Origin: an uncultured Eubacterium sp.
Lineage (GTDB): Bacteria; Bacillota; Clostridia; Lachnospirales; Lachnospiraceae
NCBI GenBank assembly: GCA_910589595.1
Contig: CAJUTM010000009.1
Span: 26,651 to 90,650, forward strand
Length of the DNA stretch: 64,000 bases
Direction of reading: 5' to 3'
This document shows, piece by piece, positions 41,191 to 49,400 of the stretch. The number at the start of each line of letters is the position of its first letter. Position 1 is the stretch's first letter. A program made the translations under genes and the position numbers. The notes under the pieces were generated by a model. The model searched no databases, was not told where the DNA came from, and was given only the letters and a program-made list of their open reading frames with translations.

Positions 41191-43421
41191 TCTCCCATCA
41201 CCTTCCTCATCTGATCCTCACTCTCCCATGTAAACTCCAAGCGAAGAGTACTCCCGTTATTCTGACGCCTTACCGGCTCTTTCGTATATATCGTATTATA
41301 ACAGGTATCACAGTGGCATACTACAGCAAATGTATCGTTCTTTGGATTTTTCATTTCTACCATCTCCTGCCTGCCGTCACAACGCCCGGCAGTCGCCTTG
41401 ACACATCCCGCAGTAACCATCACAGCCAGTCTTCCATAAGTCTGCGGTATGCACGGCCGAAGCCCCATACTTTCATATGCTGCTTTGGCCCATTCATTTT
41501 CCTGATACATATTATCATCGGCATAATACGCCGCCTGCGGATAATACTCTCTGGCAAAAAGCAGGCTTCGGTGGCTGTTAATAAATACCGCGCTTACGGC
41601 AATCTGCTGCCAGTCTTTTTCCTGCTCGTTCCACTTTTTCATCCATTTTCGATATCCTGTCCCCCGCAAAATACGCGGCAGGGAAATGGCTGCTTCCCGG
41701 CCGTTTAGAAGTTTTTCCAAACTATCCGGCCGCCAGTCATTGCCATCGCCAAGCCGCAGATGTATCAGGCAGTTTCCGGCATCCGTTTCCAATGCGACTC
41801 GCAACTGCCGCTCATCCGATACGCCGATCACGGCAGCGTACTGCTTCACCGGCGGTGCTTCTATTCTGTCCGGCTCAAGCGTTATCTTTCCTGCCTTTCT
41901 CGTCGGTACTGCTGCCCTTTCCCATGCGGCAACACCCTCCCGACGCAAACGCTTTATCTCCCCTAACGGCACAAAACTATCCGGCGCCTGTTGAATCGTC
42001 AATGTCTCCCATACATATTTTTCATTTCCCATCGCATCGAGACGGCGACGGACATCTGCGGTCGTCAACGGCTGTTTCTGTGCCTTTTGCAAGACGGCGC
42101 CTTGTATCGTCACGGTTACTCCCTGCCCCGTCACGGAAAACACAATTGGTTTACCCTGTTCTGCCACCCATGTTGCGGACAGCGGCAGCTTGTCCTCTGT
42201 CTCTGCCTCTGCGATTCTTTTTTTGATTTCCGTCAACAGAGCGGTATTTTTCATACGGTATACCGACTGTCCGCAATACAAATGGCAGCCCCGTTTAAAT
42301 TTTGCACAAACCCGTTCCCCTTTCTGCGCCGGATTCTTCACGGTATATTCGTACTCCCTTGTTCCATCTTCATTGCGGAACTCTAACACGTCCTGATATT
42401 GTAATTCTTCCAATGTATCAAAAGAAACTAGTCCCTTTCCCACCTCGCAGACAGTACCGACAAGAAGACCTGCATGTCCGTTCCGTCTGATTTCCATCAT
42501 TTCCTTTTTCTTTTTCTCAAAAAGAAAGCTGTTGGAAAATCCGCCCCGATTGTATAACTCCAGGCACCTTTTATAATCTTTCCAAAACCGACTGTCCTCA
42601 TTCCCGACAAGGGCGGCAAACGCCTCCCGCCCCTCTTCGACATAAAAATCAACATAAAAGCGGTACAAATATGCCAGAAAGGCGCTGTATTCCCTGCTCT
42701 TCATACGCCCCTCAATCTTAAAAGAATCGATACCTGCGTCTACCAGTTCCGGTATATGAGGAAGCGTACAGATATCTTTCGTACTGAAAAAGTGACCTCT
42801 GCCATACCGGCATGTAAACGGAAGACGGCAAGGCTGCGCACACATGCCGCGATTTCCGCTCCGCCCTCCGATTACCTCGCTCATCAGGCACTGGCCAGAA
42901 TAAGAATAGCAGAGCGCTCCGTGAACAAATACTTCTATCTCCATATCCGTCTGACGGCGCGCCTCACGAATCTCTTCTATCGACAACTCTCTTGCCGGCA
43001 CATAGCGCGTTACACCAAACGATCGGTACAACTCCGCCTCTTCTCCGGAAAACAGAGTCATCTGCGTACTCGCATGTAAATCCATATCCGGAAAATTTTT
43101 ATGGAGCAGGGAAAGAACGCCTATATCCTGCACAATGCAGGCATCCAGTCCCGCCTCGTACAGTGGGGCAATCATATCGCACAATTCCGGCAGCTCATCA
43201 TCGCGCAGCAATGTATTTGTCGTCAGATATATCTTTTTTCCACGCAAATGCGCATCATACAGCGCTTCCCGCAATTGTTCCACGTCGGGATTGTCGGCAA
43301 ATGCGCGCGCCCCAAAACGCGGCAGTCCCACATAGACGGCGTCCGCCCCCATCCGCAGCGAAGAATATAAACTATCGAGCGAGCCGGCCGGAGCCAAAAT
43401 CTCCACATCACGTCTCTTCAT
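41175..43421 (-). CDS. U32 family peptidase
   Basis: A 748-aa protein of the U32 (YhbU/RlhA-like) family. The N-terminal TIM-barrel-like part has ILAPAGSLDSLYSSLRMGAD, STQMTLFSGEEAELYRSFG and the U32 signature EVFVHGALCYSYSGQCLMSE (about 165-184), followed by CAQPCRLPF with iron-sulfur-type cysteines. Relatives make prephenate-dependent hydroxycytidine in 23S rRNA, so a tRNA/rRNA modification role is as likely as proteolysis. The C-terminal collagenase-type part ends with a CHCDTCYNTI cluster. GGAGGTAAAA sets the start at 43421. Confidence 0.88.
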   Translation of the reverse strand: MKRRDVEILAPAGSLDSLYSSLRMGADAVYVGLPRFGARAFADNPDVEQLREALYDAHLRGKKIYLTTNTLLRDDELPELCDMIAPLYEAGLDACIVQDIGVLSLLHKNFPDMDLHASTQMTLFSGEEAELYRSFGVTRYVPARELSIEEIREARRQTDMEIEVFVHGALCYSYSGQCLMSEVIGGRSGNRGMCAQPCRLPFTCRYGRGHFFSTKDICTLPHIPELVDAGIDSFKIEGRMKSREYSAFLAYLYRFYVDFYVEEGREAFAALVGNEDSRFWKDYKRCLELYNRGGFSNSFLFEKKKKEMMEIRRNGHAGLLVGTVCEVGKGLVSFDTLEELQYQDVLEFRNEDGTREYEYTVKNPAQKGERVCAKFKRGCHLYCGQSVYRMKNTALLTEIKKRIAEAETEDKLPLSATWVAEQGKPIVFSVTGQGVTVTIQGAVLQKAQKQPLTTADVRRRLDAMGNEKYVWETLTIQQAPDSFVPLGEIKRLRREGVAAWERAAVPTRKAGKITLEPDRIEAPPVKQYAAVIGVSDERQLRVALETDAGNCLIHLRLGDGNDWRPDSLEKLLNGREAAISLPRILRGTGYRKWMKKWNEQEKDWQQIAVSAVFINSHRSLLFAREYYPQAAYYADDNMYQENEWAKAAYESMGLRPCIPQTYGRLAVMVTAGCVKATAGRCDGRQEMVEMKNPKNDTFAVVCHCDTCYNTIYTKEPVRRQNNGSTLRLEFTWESEDQMRKVMGEWNLL

Positions 43422-43505
43422 TTTTACCTCCATTTCAGAAACGTCGCACAAACTCCCATATTCGGGATTGAAAGGAGGACTGCTTTTGCAGTCCTCACTT
43501 CATAA

Positions 43506-43913
43506 CTATTTATGTCTCTGTTTTAAACGAGTTTCTAATTCGATTATCTTCTTTTCTGCCTGTTCCATATCTTTTTCCAGTTCACCGATTTTTTTATCTC
43601 TCGTCTGTACATCCTCCTGCAAATGAAGAATTTCGTGCTTCATATCTAAAACGAGCTGGTCTTTTAATTCATTTTCCGTCCGATACTCATTTGCCTTTTT
43701 CTTCATTTTGTAATAGTCATCCGCAATATTAATCGCTAACAATATCTTTCTTAAATCCAAGTCCAGTCGGGCATAGTAATCTTTCTTTTTAAATTCAATA
43801 AATTTACGGTTGATATAAGAGGCTATCTGCTGTAAATACTCTGCGCTCTCAAAACCACATATCGTATACTTCCTACCATCAATCAATACTTCAACATCAT
43901 TCTTATTTCTCAT
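43506..43913 (-). CDS. zapA: Cell division protein ZapA
   Basis: A 135-aa ZapA: the N-terminal KNDVEVLIDGRKYTICGFES is the family beta-strand start, followed by EYLQQIASYINRKF and a long C-terminal coiled coil (LQEDVQTRDKKIGELEKDME onward). ZapA tetramers crosslink FtsZ filaments at the division ring. The ATG at 43913 (GAGGTGCAGCCG upstream) is used; a GTG three codons earlier is possible. It lies between ruvB and the U32 gene. Confidence 0.88.
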   Translation of the reverse strand: MRNKNDVEVLIDGRKYTICGFESAEYLQQIASYINRKFIEFKKKDYYARLDLDLRKILLAINIADDYYKMKKKANEYRTENELKDQLVLDMKHEILHLQEDVQTRDKKIGELEKDMEQAEKKIIELETRLKQRHK

Positions 43914-43961
43914 CGGCTGCACCTCGTCTCATACTATGACAACAGTATACATGAAAAGCGT

Positions 43962-44960
43962 TTATTCGTCAAATGACAAACCAAAATGAAAATATGCCTT
44001 TTTCGTAGCCACCCGCCCCCGCGGCGTTCTGGCAATCAGACCGTTCTGTATGAGATACGGCTCGTAGACATCCTCAATCGTGCCGCTGTCTTCCCCGATA
44101 CCGGCCGCCAGTGTATCCAGACCGACCGGGCCGCCGCCGAATTTATTAATCATAGCAAGCAAAATATTACGGTCGGTATAATCCAGTCCGAGTTTATCGA
44201 CTTCCAGTAAATCCAAGGCAAAATTTGCCACTTTCAGCGTTATCTCCCCGTTGTATTTTACCTGTGCAAAATCGCGCACCCGCTTTAACAGGCGGTTAGC
44301 CAGACGCGGCGTCCCCCGCGACCTGCGGGCAATCTCCAGCGCCCCCTCTTTATCAATCGCAACCTGAAATACATTGGCGGAACGCAAAATAATCTCGGTC
44401 AGTTCCTCTACGGTGTAAAATTCAAGACGGTGTACAACCCCGAACCGGTCCCGCAACGGCGCCGTCAGCATACCCGCCCTTGTCGTCGCGCCTACAAGCG
44501 TAAAGCGCGGTAAATCAATACGGATACTTTTCGCTGCCGCCCCCTTGCCGATTACGATATCGATGACATAATCTTCCATCGCTGGATAGAGGACTTCTTC
44601 CACCTGACGGTTCAGACGGTGAATCTCATCGACAAAAAGTAAATCCCCATCCTGAAGATTATTGAGTATCGCCGCCATCTCTCCCGGCTTCTCAATAGCC
44701 GGGCCGGATGTTATTTTTAGGTTCACATCCATCTCATTGGCAATAATTCCCGCCAGTGTCGTTTTGCCGAGTCCGGGCGGGCCGTACAGGAGAACATGGT
44801 CAAGCGCCTCCCCTCTTGCCTTTGCAGCTTCGATATAAATCTTCATATTTTCTTTCGCTTTTTTCTGTCCAATATAGTCTTTCAGAAATTTAGGACGGAG
44901 GCTGTTTTCATTCTTATAATCTTCCTCCATCAATTCTGTCGATATCACTCGTTTTTCCAT
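43962..44960 (-). CDS. ruvB: Holliday junction DNA helicase RuvB
   Basis: The 332-aa AAA+ motor of branch migration. Walker A is LLYGPPGLGKTTLAGII (about 58-74), Walker B LLFVDEIHRL, sensor 1 TLVGATTRAGML with the RuvB family loop, and the C-terminal winged helix ends GPVGLDTLAAGIGEDSGTIE and RTPRGRVATKKAYFHFG. It acts with RuvA, encoded 15 bp upstream, at stalled forks and recombination junctions. Confidence 0.97.
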   Translation of the reverse strand: MEKRVISTELMEEDYKNENSLRPKFLKDYIGQKKAKENMKIYIEAAKARGEALDHVLLYGPPGLGKTTLAGIIANEMDVNLKITSGPAIEKPGEMAAILNNLQDGDLLFVDEIHRLNRQVEEVLYPAMEDYVIDIVIGKGAAAKSIRIDLPRFTLVGATTRAGMLTAPLRDRFGVVHRLEFYTVEELTEIILRSANVFQVAIDKEGALEIARRSRGTPRLANRLLKRVRDFAQVKYNGEITLKVANFALDLLEVDKLGLDYTDRNILLAMINKFGGGPVGLDTLAAGIGEDSGTIEDVYEPYLIQNGLIARTPRGRVATKKAYFHFGLSFDE

Positions 44961-44975
44961 TGGCTTTTCATTCCT

Positions 44976-45578
44976 TTATACATTTTTAAGGCTCTGTTTT
45001 AAAATGTCCTCCACGGACATATCCTCGGATATCTTTACTTTTCGCACGGCGGCGGCAGCCTCGGAAGCCGAATACCCCAACGCCACCAATGCCTGTATCG
45101 CATCGTTGCGCGCACCGCTGTCTGCCGTTTCTGCGAGCGGAGATGTCCGGTCGCCGCCGGAATCCAATATATCTTCCAGATGACATTTATCCTTTAATTC
45201 CAAAATAAGCTTTCCCGCCGTTTTCGCGCCAATCCCCGGAGATTTGGCAATACTTTTGGCGTCATCCGATAAAATCGCAAGGCGCAACGCGTCAACATCC
45301 ATAACGGTGAGAATCCCCAGCGCACCTTTCGGCCCAATCCCATTGACGGTAATCAGAAGTTTAAACATATCTAACTGGTCTTTTGTCAAAAAACCATATA
45401 ATTGTAACACATCCTCCCGCACATACAGATAAGTATAAATTTTTACCTCGTTCCCCACCTGCGGCATCGCCTGTATAACCGAGCCCGGCACTAAAATCTC
45501 ATATCCGTTTCCCTGATTTTCAACGATGATATAATCCTCTGTCACCGTATCGAGTTTCCCTTTTACAAATGCTAACAT
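44976..45578 (-). CDS. ruvA: Holliday junction DNA helicase RuvA
   Basis: The 200-aa junction-binding subunit. Domain I has MLAFVKGKLDTVTEDYIIVE and the QLYGFLTKDQLDMF segment, domain II the two helix-hairpin-helix motifs (VNGIGPKGALGIL and SPGIGAKTAGKLILEL), and domain III the C-terminal helices that contact RuvB (DAIQALVALGYSASEAAAAV). It precedes ruvB in the same operon; ruvC is not adjacent. Confidence 0.97.
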   Translation of the reverse strand: MLAFVKGKLDTVTEDYIIVENQGNGYEILVPGSVIQAMPQVGNEVKIYTYLYVREDVLQLYGFLTKDQLDMFKLLITVNGIGPKGALGILTVMDVDALRLAILSDDAKSIAKSPGIGAKTAGKLILELKDKCHLEDILDSGGDRTSPLAETADSGARNDAIQALVALGYSASEAAAAVRKVKISEDMSVEDILKQSLKNV

Positions 45579-45597
45579 ATCGTCTCATCCTCCCCTG

Positions 45598-47181
45598 TCA
45601 GACAAGTGAATTAAATACATTTAATACATGTTGTACTACCCTGCGCCGCCACGGCCTGTGCAGCCACTCCATATAAGATATCTCACGGCTTTGGGCAAAC
45701 GTCTTCTCAAAATCCTTTTCCACTGTCTGACGGAACGCCTCGTCATAAATCCACACACCGTTTTCGTAGTGAAGATAGAAACTACGGTAATCCATATTAA
45801 TTGTTCCTACAATGACACAGTGTTCATTCATTACAACTTTGGAATGAATGAAGCCCGGCGTATACTCATATATCCGAATACCGTTTTTCAATAATATCCC
45901 GTAATTGTATTCCGTCATATATTTGATGTGCTTCTTATCCGGAATATTCGGCGTGATAATCCGTACATCGACGCCTCTCCGCGCCGATTCCAAAAGTGTC
46001 TCGACCATGGATTCTTCCAGAATCAGATAAGGGGTCATAATATACATTTTCTGTCCGGCATAATGTATCATCTGGCGGTACATAGAGCCGACGAAAGAAC
46101 GTGGATTGAGAGCTGGGCCATCGCGCAGCACATGGCAGTACATATCGGATGAATCCGGCTTTTTGTGCGAACGGTATCTCTCATATGGTATATTCTCTTC
46201 TGGAAAACAGACCGACCACATCTCGAGAAAAGTAATTGTCATTGCCCAGACAACGTCTCCCGTCAGACGTACCCCCTCGTCTTTCCAGACGCCAAAGCGC
46301 TCTACTAAATTAGCATATTCGTCCGCAATATTAAAACCTCCCGTGTAGGCAATTTCCCCATCAATAACGATGATTTTCTGATGGTCGCGGAAATTCATAA
46401 ACAATTTGCTTATATACTTATGAATGGGGTTAAATACTGCCACCTGAAACCCCTCGGCGCGAAGTTTCGGCGCGAAGTCGGTCGCCGTACGCATCAGCCC
46501 GCCAAAATCATCATAGAGAAACTTAACTTCCACCCCTTCTTCTATTTTTTGTTTCAATATACCATGCAGTTTATTCCAGATTGCTCCCTCCGCAACAATG
46601 AAAAATTCGATAAAAATAAATTGCTTCGCTCTCTGTAAATCATCAAACACGGAATCCCATGCTTCTTCCCCAAATTCAAAATAACGGGCGGCATTATTTT
46701 TACAAATCGGCGCTCCCTCCGCCTCCATGTAGCGGGACATGCGGGAACTCACCGGATGCCGCTCATTAAACTCTTTTGCCACCTCGGGATACCATTGTAA
46801 ATGACGGTCAGTTTCCTGAATCTTGCCCTTAATTCGCCGATTCAGCTTGTTTCGTTTGCCAATCTTTCCCCAGAGGACAAACATAATATTACCGGAAATT
46901 GGCAACAGGACGATAATACACAGCCATCCGAATTTGTAAGACATACTTCGGCTGTCATTGGTAAGCGCAAGGATAGCCAGAACGCCAAGAAATTCCATGG
47001 CAATATAAAAGAACGTAGAATACTGCCGCAGCAAAAAGGGCAGTCCCAGCAAGATAATAAACTGAAATAAAACTAACAGCGCTACAATACACGCACGAAT
47101 AAAACCGCTTAAACTGTTTTGTACCCTGCCTTTAAGGCCCTGTATTTGCTTTAAGACCTTTCTCTGCTCCAAATTGTACAT
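45598..47181 (-). CDS. cls: Cardiolipin synthase
   Basis: A 527-aa phospholipase D superfamily enzyme that joins phosphatidylglycerols into cardiolipin at the membrane. Two N-terminal helices (ACIVALLVLFQFIILLGLPF, then MEFLGVLAILALT and FGWLCIIVLLPISGNIMFVL) precede two HKD motifs: DHQKIIVIDGEIAYTGGFN, and HSKVVMNEHCVIVGTINMD, where the usual aspartate is replaced by glutamate. MYNLEQRK at 47181 is the start, with GGAGGAAATT before it. It is expressed from a promoter that shares its -35 box with the divergent nuclease gene. Confidence 0.93.
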   Translation of the reverse strand: MYNLEQRKVLKQIQGLKGRVQNSLSGFIRACIVALLVLFQFIILLGLPFLLRQYSTFFYIAMEFLGVLAILALTNDSRSMSYKFGWLCIIVLLPISGNIMFVLWGKIGKRNKLNRRIKGKIQETDRHLQWYPEVAKEFNERHPVSSRMSRYMEAEGAPICKNNAARYFEFGEEAWDSVFDDLQRAKQFIFIEFFIVAEGAIWNKLHGILKQKIEEGVEVKFLYDDFGGLMRTATDFAPKLRAEGFQVAVFNPIHKYISKLFMNFRDHQKIIVIDGEIAYTGGFNIADEYANLVERFGVWKDEGVRLTGDVVWAMTITFLEMWSVCFPEENIPYERYRSHKKPDSSDMYCHVLRDGPALNPRSFVGSMYRQMIHYAGQKMYIMTPYLILEESMVETLLESARRGVDVRIITPNIPDKKHIKYMTEYNYGILLKNGIRIYEYTPGFIHSKVVMNEHCVIVGTINMDYRSFYLHYENGVWIYDEAFRQTVEKDFEKTFAQSREISYMEWLHRPWRRRVVQHVLNVFNSLV

Positions 47182-47254
47182 AATTTCCTCCGCATTTCCA
47201 TTGCTCAATCCGCCGTTCAACTTGCCATCTTCAGGTTATGGCACATACAGATAC

Positions 47255-47281
47255 ATTATATCATATTTGAGAAAATTGCAA
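47255..47281 (-). promoter_or_regulatory. Promoter of the cardiolipin synthase gene
   Basis: On the minus strand TATAAT (47255-47260) with TG one base upstream (TGATATAAT) is an extended -10. The -35 candidate TTGCAA lies at 47276-47281, 15 bp away; the extended -10 would compensate for the short spacer. Confidence 0.6.
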
Positions 47282-47304
47282 CACCGCTTTTTTTGTGGTA
47301 TCAT
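47276..47304 (+). promoter_or_regulatory. Promoter of the YprB-like nuclease gene
   Basis: TTGCAA (47276-47281), a 17-bp spacer and TATCAT (47299-47304). The -35 hexamer is palindromic and is the same one used by the cardiolipin synthase promoter on the other strand. Repeat copy D begins right after the -10. Confidence 0.55.
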
Positions 47305-47306
47305 AA

Positions 47307-47423
47307 GGGCTGACTGAAAAGCGCAGCCCTCTAAAGAACGGCAAGCCGTTCTTTGCTCCGCACAAAGAGAACAATTCTATCAAATAAAAGGGCTGACTGA
47401 AAAACTGACTGAAAAACACAGCA
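47307..47423 (+). repeat. Hairpin-rich intergenic repeat, copy D
   Basis: GGGCTG/CAGCCC stem around ACTGAAAAGCG, then AAAGAACGGC/GCCGTTCTTT, then GCTCCGCACAA, and a partial second unit (GGGCTGACTGAAAA, ACTGACTGAAAA, ACAGC). It forms the transcribed leader of the YprB-like gene, directly after its -10 box. It pairs with copy C in loop and tail sequence. Confidence 0.72.
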
Positions 47424-47440
47424 CGAAAGGATGTCTGTCT

Positions 47441-48532
47441 ATGGAATGTTTTTTCCCTACGGTAAAAGAATATCAAAAAGAATTATTTGCATCATGTACT
47501 TCTCTGCCATGTCCGGTAGAACAGGTATGTTTTTTTGATATTGAAACAACTGGTCTGTCTCCGGACATTTCCTCTCTCTATTTACTCGGAGCCGCCTTTG
47601 TTGAAAACGGAACATGGCGTTTGATACAATGGTATGCCGACGATTATATAAGCGAAGCTGACATCCTAAGCGCCTTTTCTTCCTTTTTGGCGCCCTTTGA
47701 AACAGTGGCGCACTACAATGGTTCTACGTTTGACATCCCATATTTGGAAAAAAAATATTCCTTTCATCATCTAGATTCTCCTTTTCAGGGAAAAAGAAGT
47801 CTGGACTTATACCGCTGCTTCCCGCTGAACAAAAAATTACTTCCCCTGCCTAATCGAAAGCTGATTACCGTAGAACGAAGCCTTGGTTTTCAACGTCACG
47901 ACACTTTCACGGGAAAGGACTGCATCAAACTTTACACGGACTTTATGCATCTGAAATTTTTCCGCAACGATTCTGCCAATCGCCGGAAAGCCGACCTTTT
48001 GTTACACAATCGCGACGACTTGATTGGCACTGTTTTTTGCAGCCGCCTTTTGTGTTATGAAAACTATCAGCCAAAACAACCGCACTGGCGGACAGAGGAA
48101 AATACAATTGTTTTATGTGACCAACTCGATTGTCCTGTTTCGCTGCCACTCACCTATCAAAAAGGAGATGTACAAATTACGATGGAACACGACTTGCTCA
48201 CCGTGCAGATTCCTCTCTATAAAGGCACCTTGTATCATTATTTTAAAGATTATAAAAATTATTTTTATCTTCCGGAAGAAGATATGGCTGTACATAAAAG
48301 CGTAGGTATTTATGTGGAAGAAGATTTTCGGGAGAAAGCTACTGCCGCTAACTGCTATATAAAAAGAAGCGGATTCTTTCTTCCCGTTGCCAACGATATG
48401 GAGACTGACCAACCGCTTTTTCAGGAAACGCGGCGCTCACGCACGATATATGTGCCGTGGACAGAAACTTCTACTCTCAGTGAAAAACAATGCCAAATGT
48501 ACTTAACTGCCCTTATGCGTAGGCAACGATAA
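47441..48532 (+). CDS. YprB-like ribonuclease H-fold exonuclease
   Basis: A 363-aa protein with a DEDDh-type nuclease core. Motif I is FFDIETTGLSPD (about residues 30-41), motif II AHYNGSTFDIPYLEKKY and motif III LLLHNRDDLIGTVF. The match is to the YprB/DUF-type 3' to 5' exonuclease group of Firmicutes. The C-terminal part (about 200-363) is beta-rich and not recognised. The start follows AAAGGATGTCTGTCT. It is a lone plus-strand gene and its last 20 nt overlap the end of the DegV gene. Confidence 0.85.
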   Translation: MECFFPTVKEYQKELFASCTSLPCPVEQVCFFDIETTGLSPDISSLYLLGAAFVENGTWRLIQWYADDYISEADILSAFSSFLAPFETVAHYNGSTFDIPYLEKKYSFHHLDSPFQGKRSLDLYRCFPLNKKLLPLPNRKLITVERSLGFQRHDTFTGKDCIKLYTDFMHLKFFRNDSANRRKADLLLHNRDDLIGTVFCSRLLCYENYQPKQPHWRTEENTIVLCDQLDCPVSLPLTYQKGDVQITMEHDLLTVQIPLYKGTLYHYFKDYKNYFYLPEEDMAVHKSVGIYVEEDFREKATAANCYIKRSGFFLPVANDMETDQPLFQETRRSRTIYVPWTETSTLSEKQCQMYLTALMRRQR

Positions 48533-49349
48533 TGCCTCCCCGCCCGGCATACAGGCTGGAAATGCCTCCTGTCGAGGCAATCTGTATCATCCTTTCCGGA
48601 AACTCTTTTTTCAGTTTCGTTTTTAACTCAATTGCCATCTCTTCATTACAACAGTGGGAAATCACCATGCGCTCCCACATATACTCTTTATCATCCTCGA
48701 CTATCTGATGAAACAGTTTGGCAATCCCCCGATTCATTCCTCTTACCTGTCCGGTCTGGCAAATCGTTCCCTCCGGTGTAGCGGCAAGTACCGGACAAAT
48801 ATGAAGAGCTCCCGCCAGCTTTGCTTTAAATCCTGTCAGACGCCCATTCCGTTCCAACATCGTCAAATCTTCAAGGACAAATCGGGTTTTCATCTTATCT
48901 TTCCTCTCTGCCACCATATTGGTTATCTCTTGAAAAGAATAACCCTGTCGCTCCCATTCCTGTATAAACAATGCCAGCAATGTCTGTCCGGCGGAAGCGC
49001 TGCGGCTGTTTATGAGACAAATATCCGCCTGCGTCTGCGGTATTTGTTTAACAGCCAAACTGGCGCTGTTATAGGAACCGGACAATTCTCCCGATATCGA
49101 AATCAAATAGATTCTTTCACAATGCGGAGCCATTTTCTGTTGATACTCTATTGGTGAAGGGCAGGAAGAACGAGGAATATCCGTTGATTGTTCTATTGAC
49201 AGCAAAAGCTTCCTGATATCTAATTCCCCGTCGTCTGTATACTCCCTGTCATCTATTTGTAAGCAGAGCGGAACAAGAGAAATCCGGTCATCCCGTTTCA
49301 TATCTACTGTCCTGTCGCCGCAGCTATCCATCAAAATCTGATACGACAT
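48513..49349 (-). CDS. DegV family fatty-acid-binding protein
   Basis: A 278-aa DegV protein, related to FakB which presents fatty acids to the FakA kinase. ILMDSCGDRT is the N-terminal strand, PRSSCPSPIEYQQKM holds the fatty-acid loop, LISISGELSGSYNSA is the central motif and LTMLERNGRLTGFKAKLAG is highly conserved in the family. GGAGGTGTACGGAT precedes the ATG. No FakA is nearby. Confidence 0.92.
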   Translation of the reverse strand: MSYQILMDSCGDRTVDMKRDDRISLVPLCLQIDDREYTDDGELDIRKLLLSIEQSTDIPRSSCPSPIEYQQKMAPHCERIYLISISGELSGSYNSASLAVKQIPQTQADICLINSRSASAGQTLLALFIQEWERQGYSFQEITNMVAERKDKMKTRFVLEDLTMLERNGRLTGFKAKLAGALHICPVLAATPEGTICQTGQVRGMNRGIAKLFHQIVEDDKEYMWERMVISHCCNEEMAIELKTKLKKEFPERMIQIASTGGISSLYAGRGGIIVAYA

Positions 49350-49400
49350 ATCCGTACACCTCCAAATCTATGATGATAGCATTACCAACAGACGACATTC

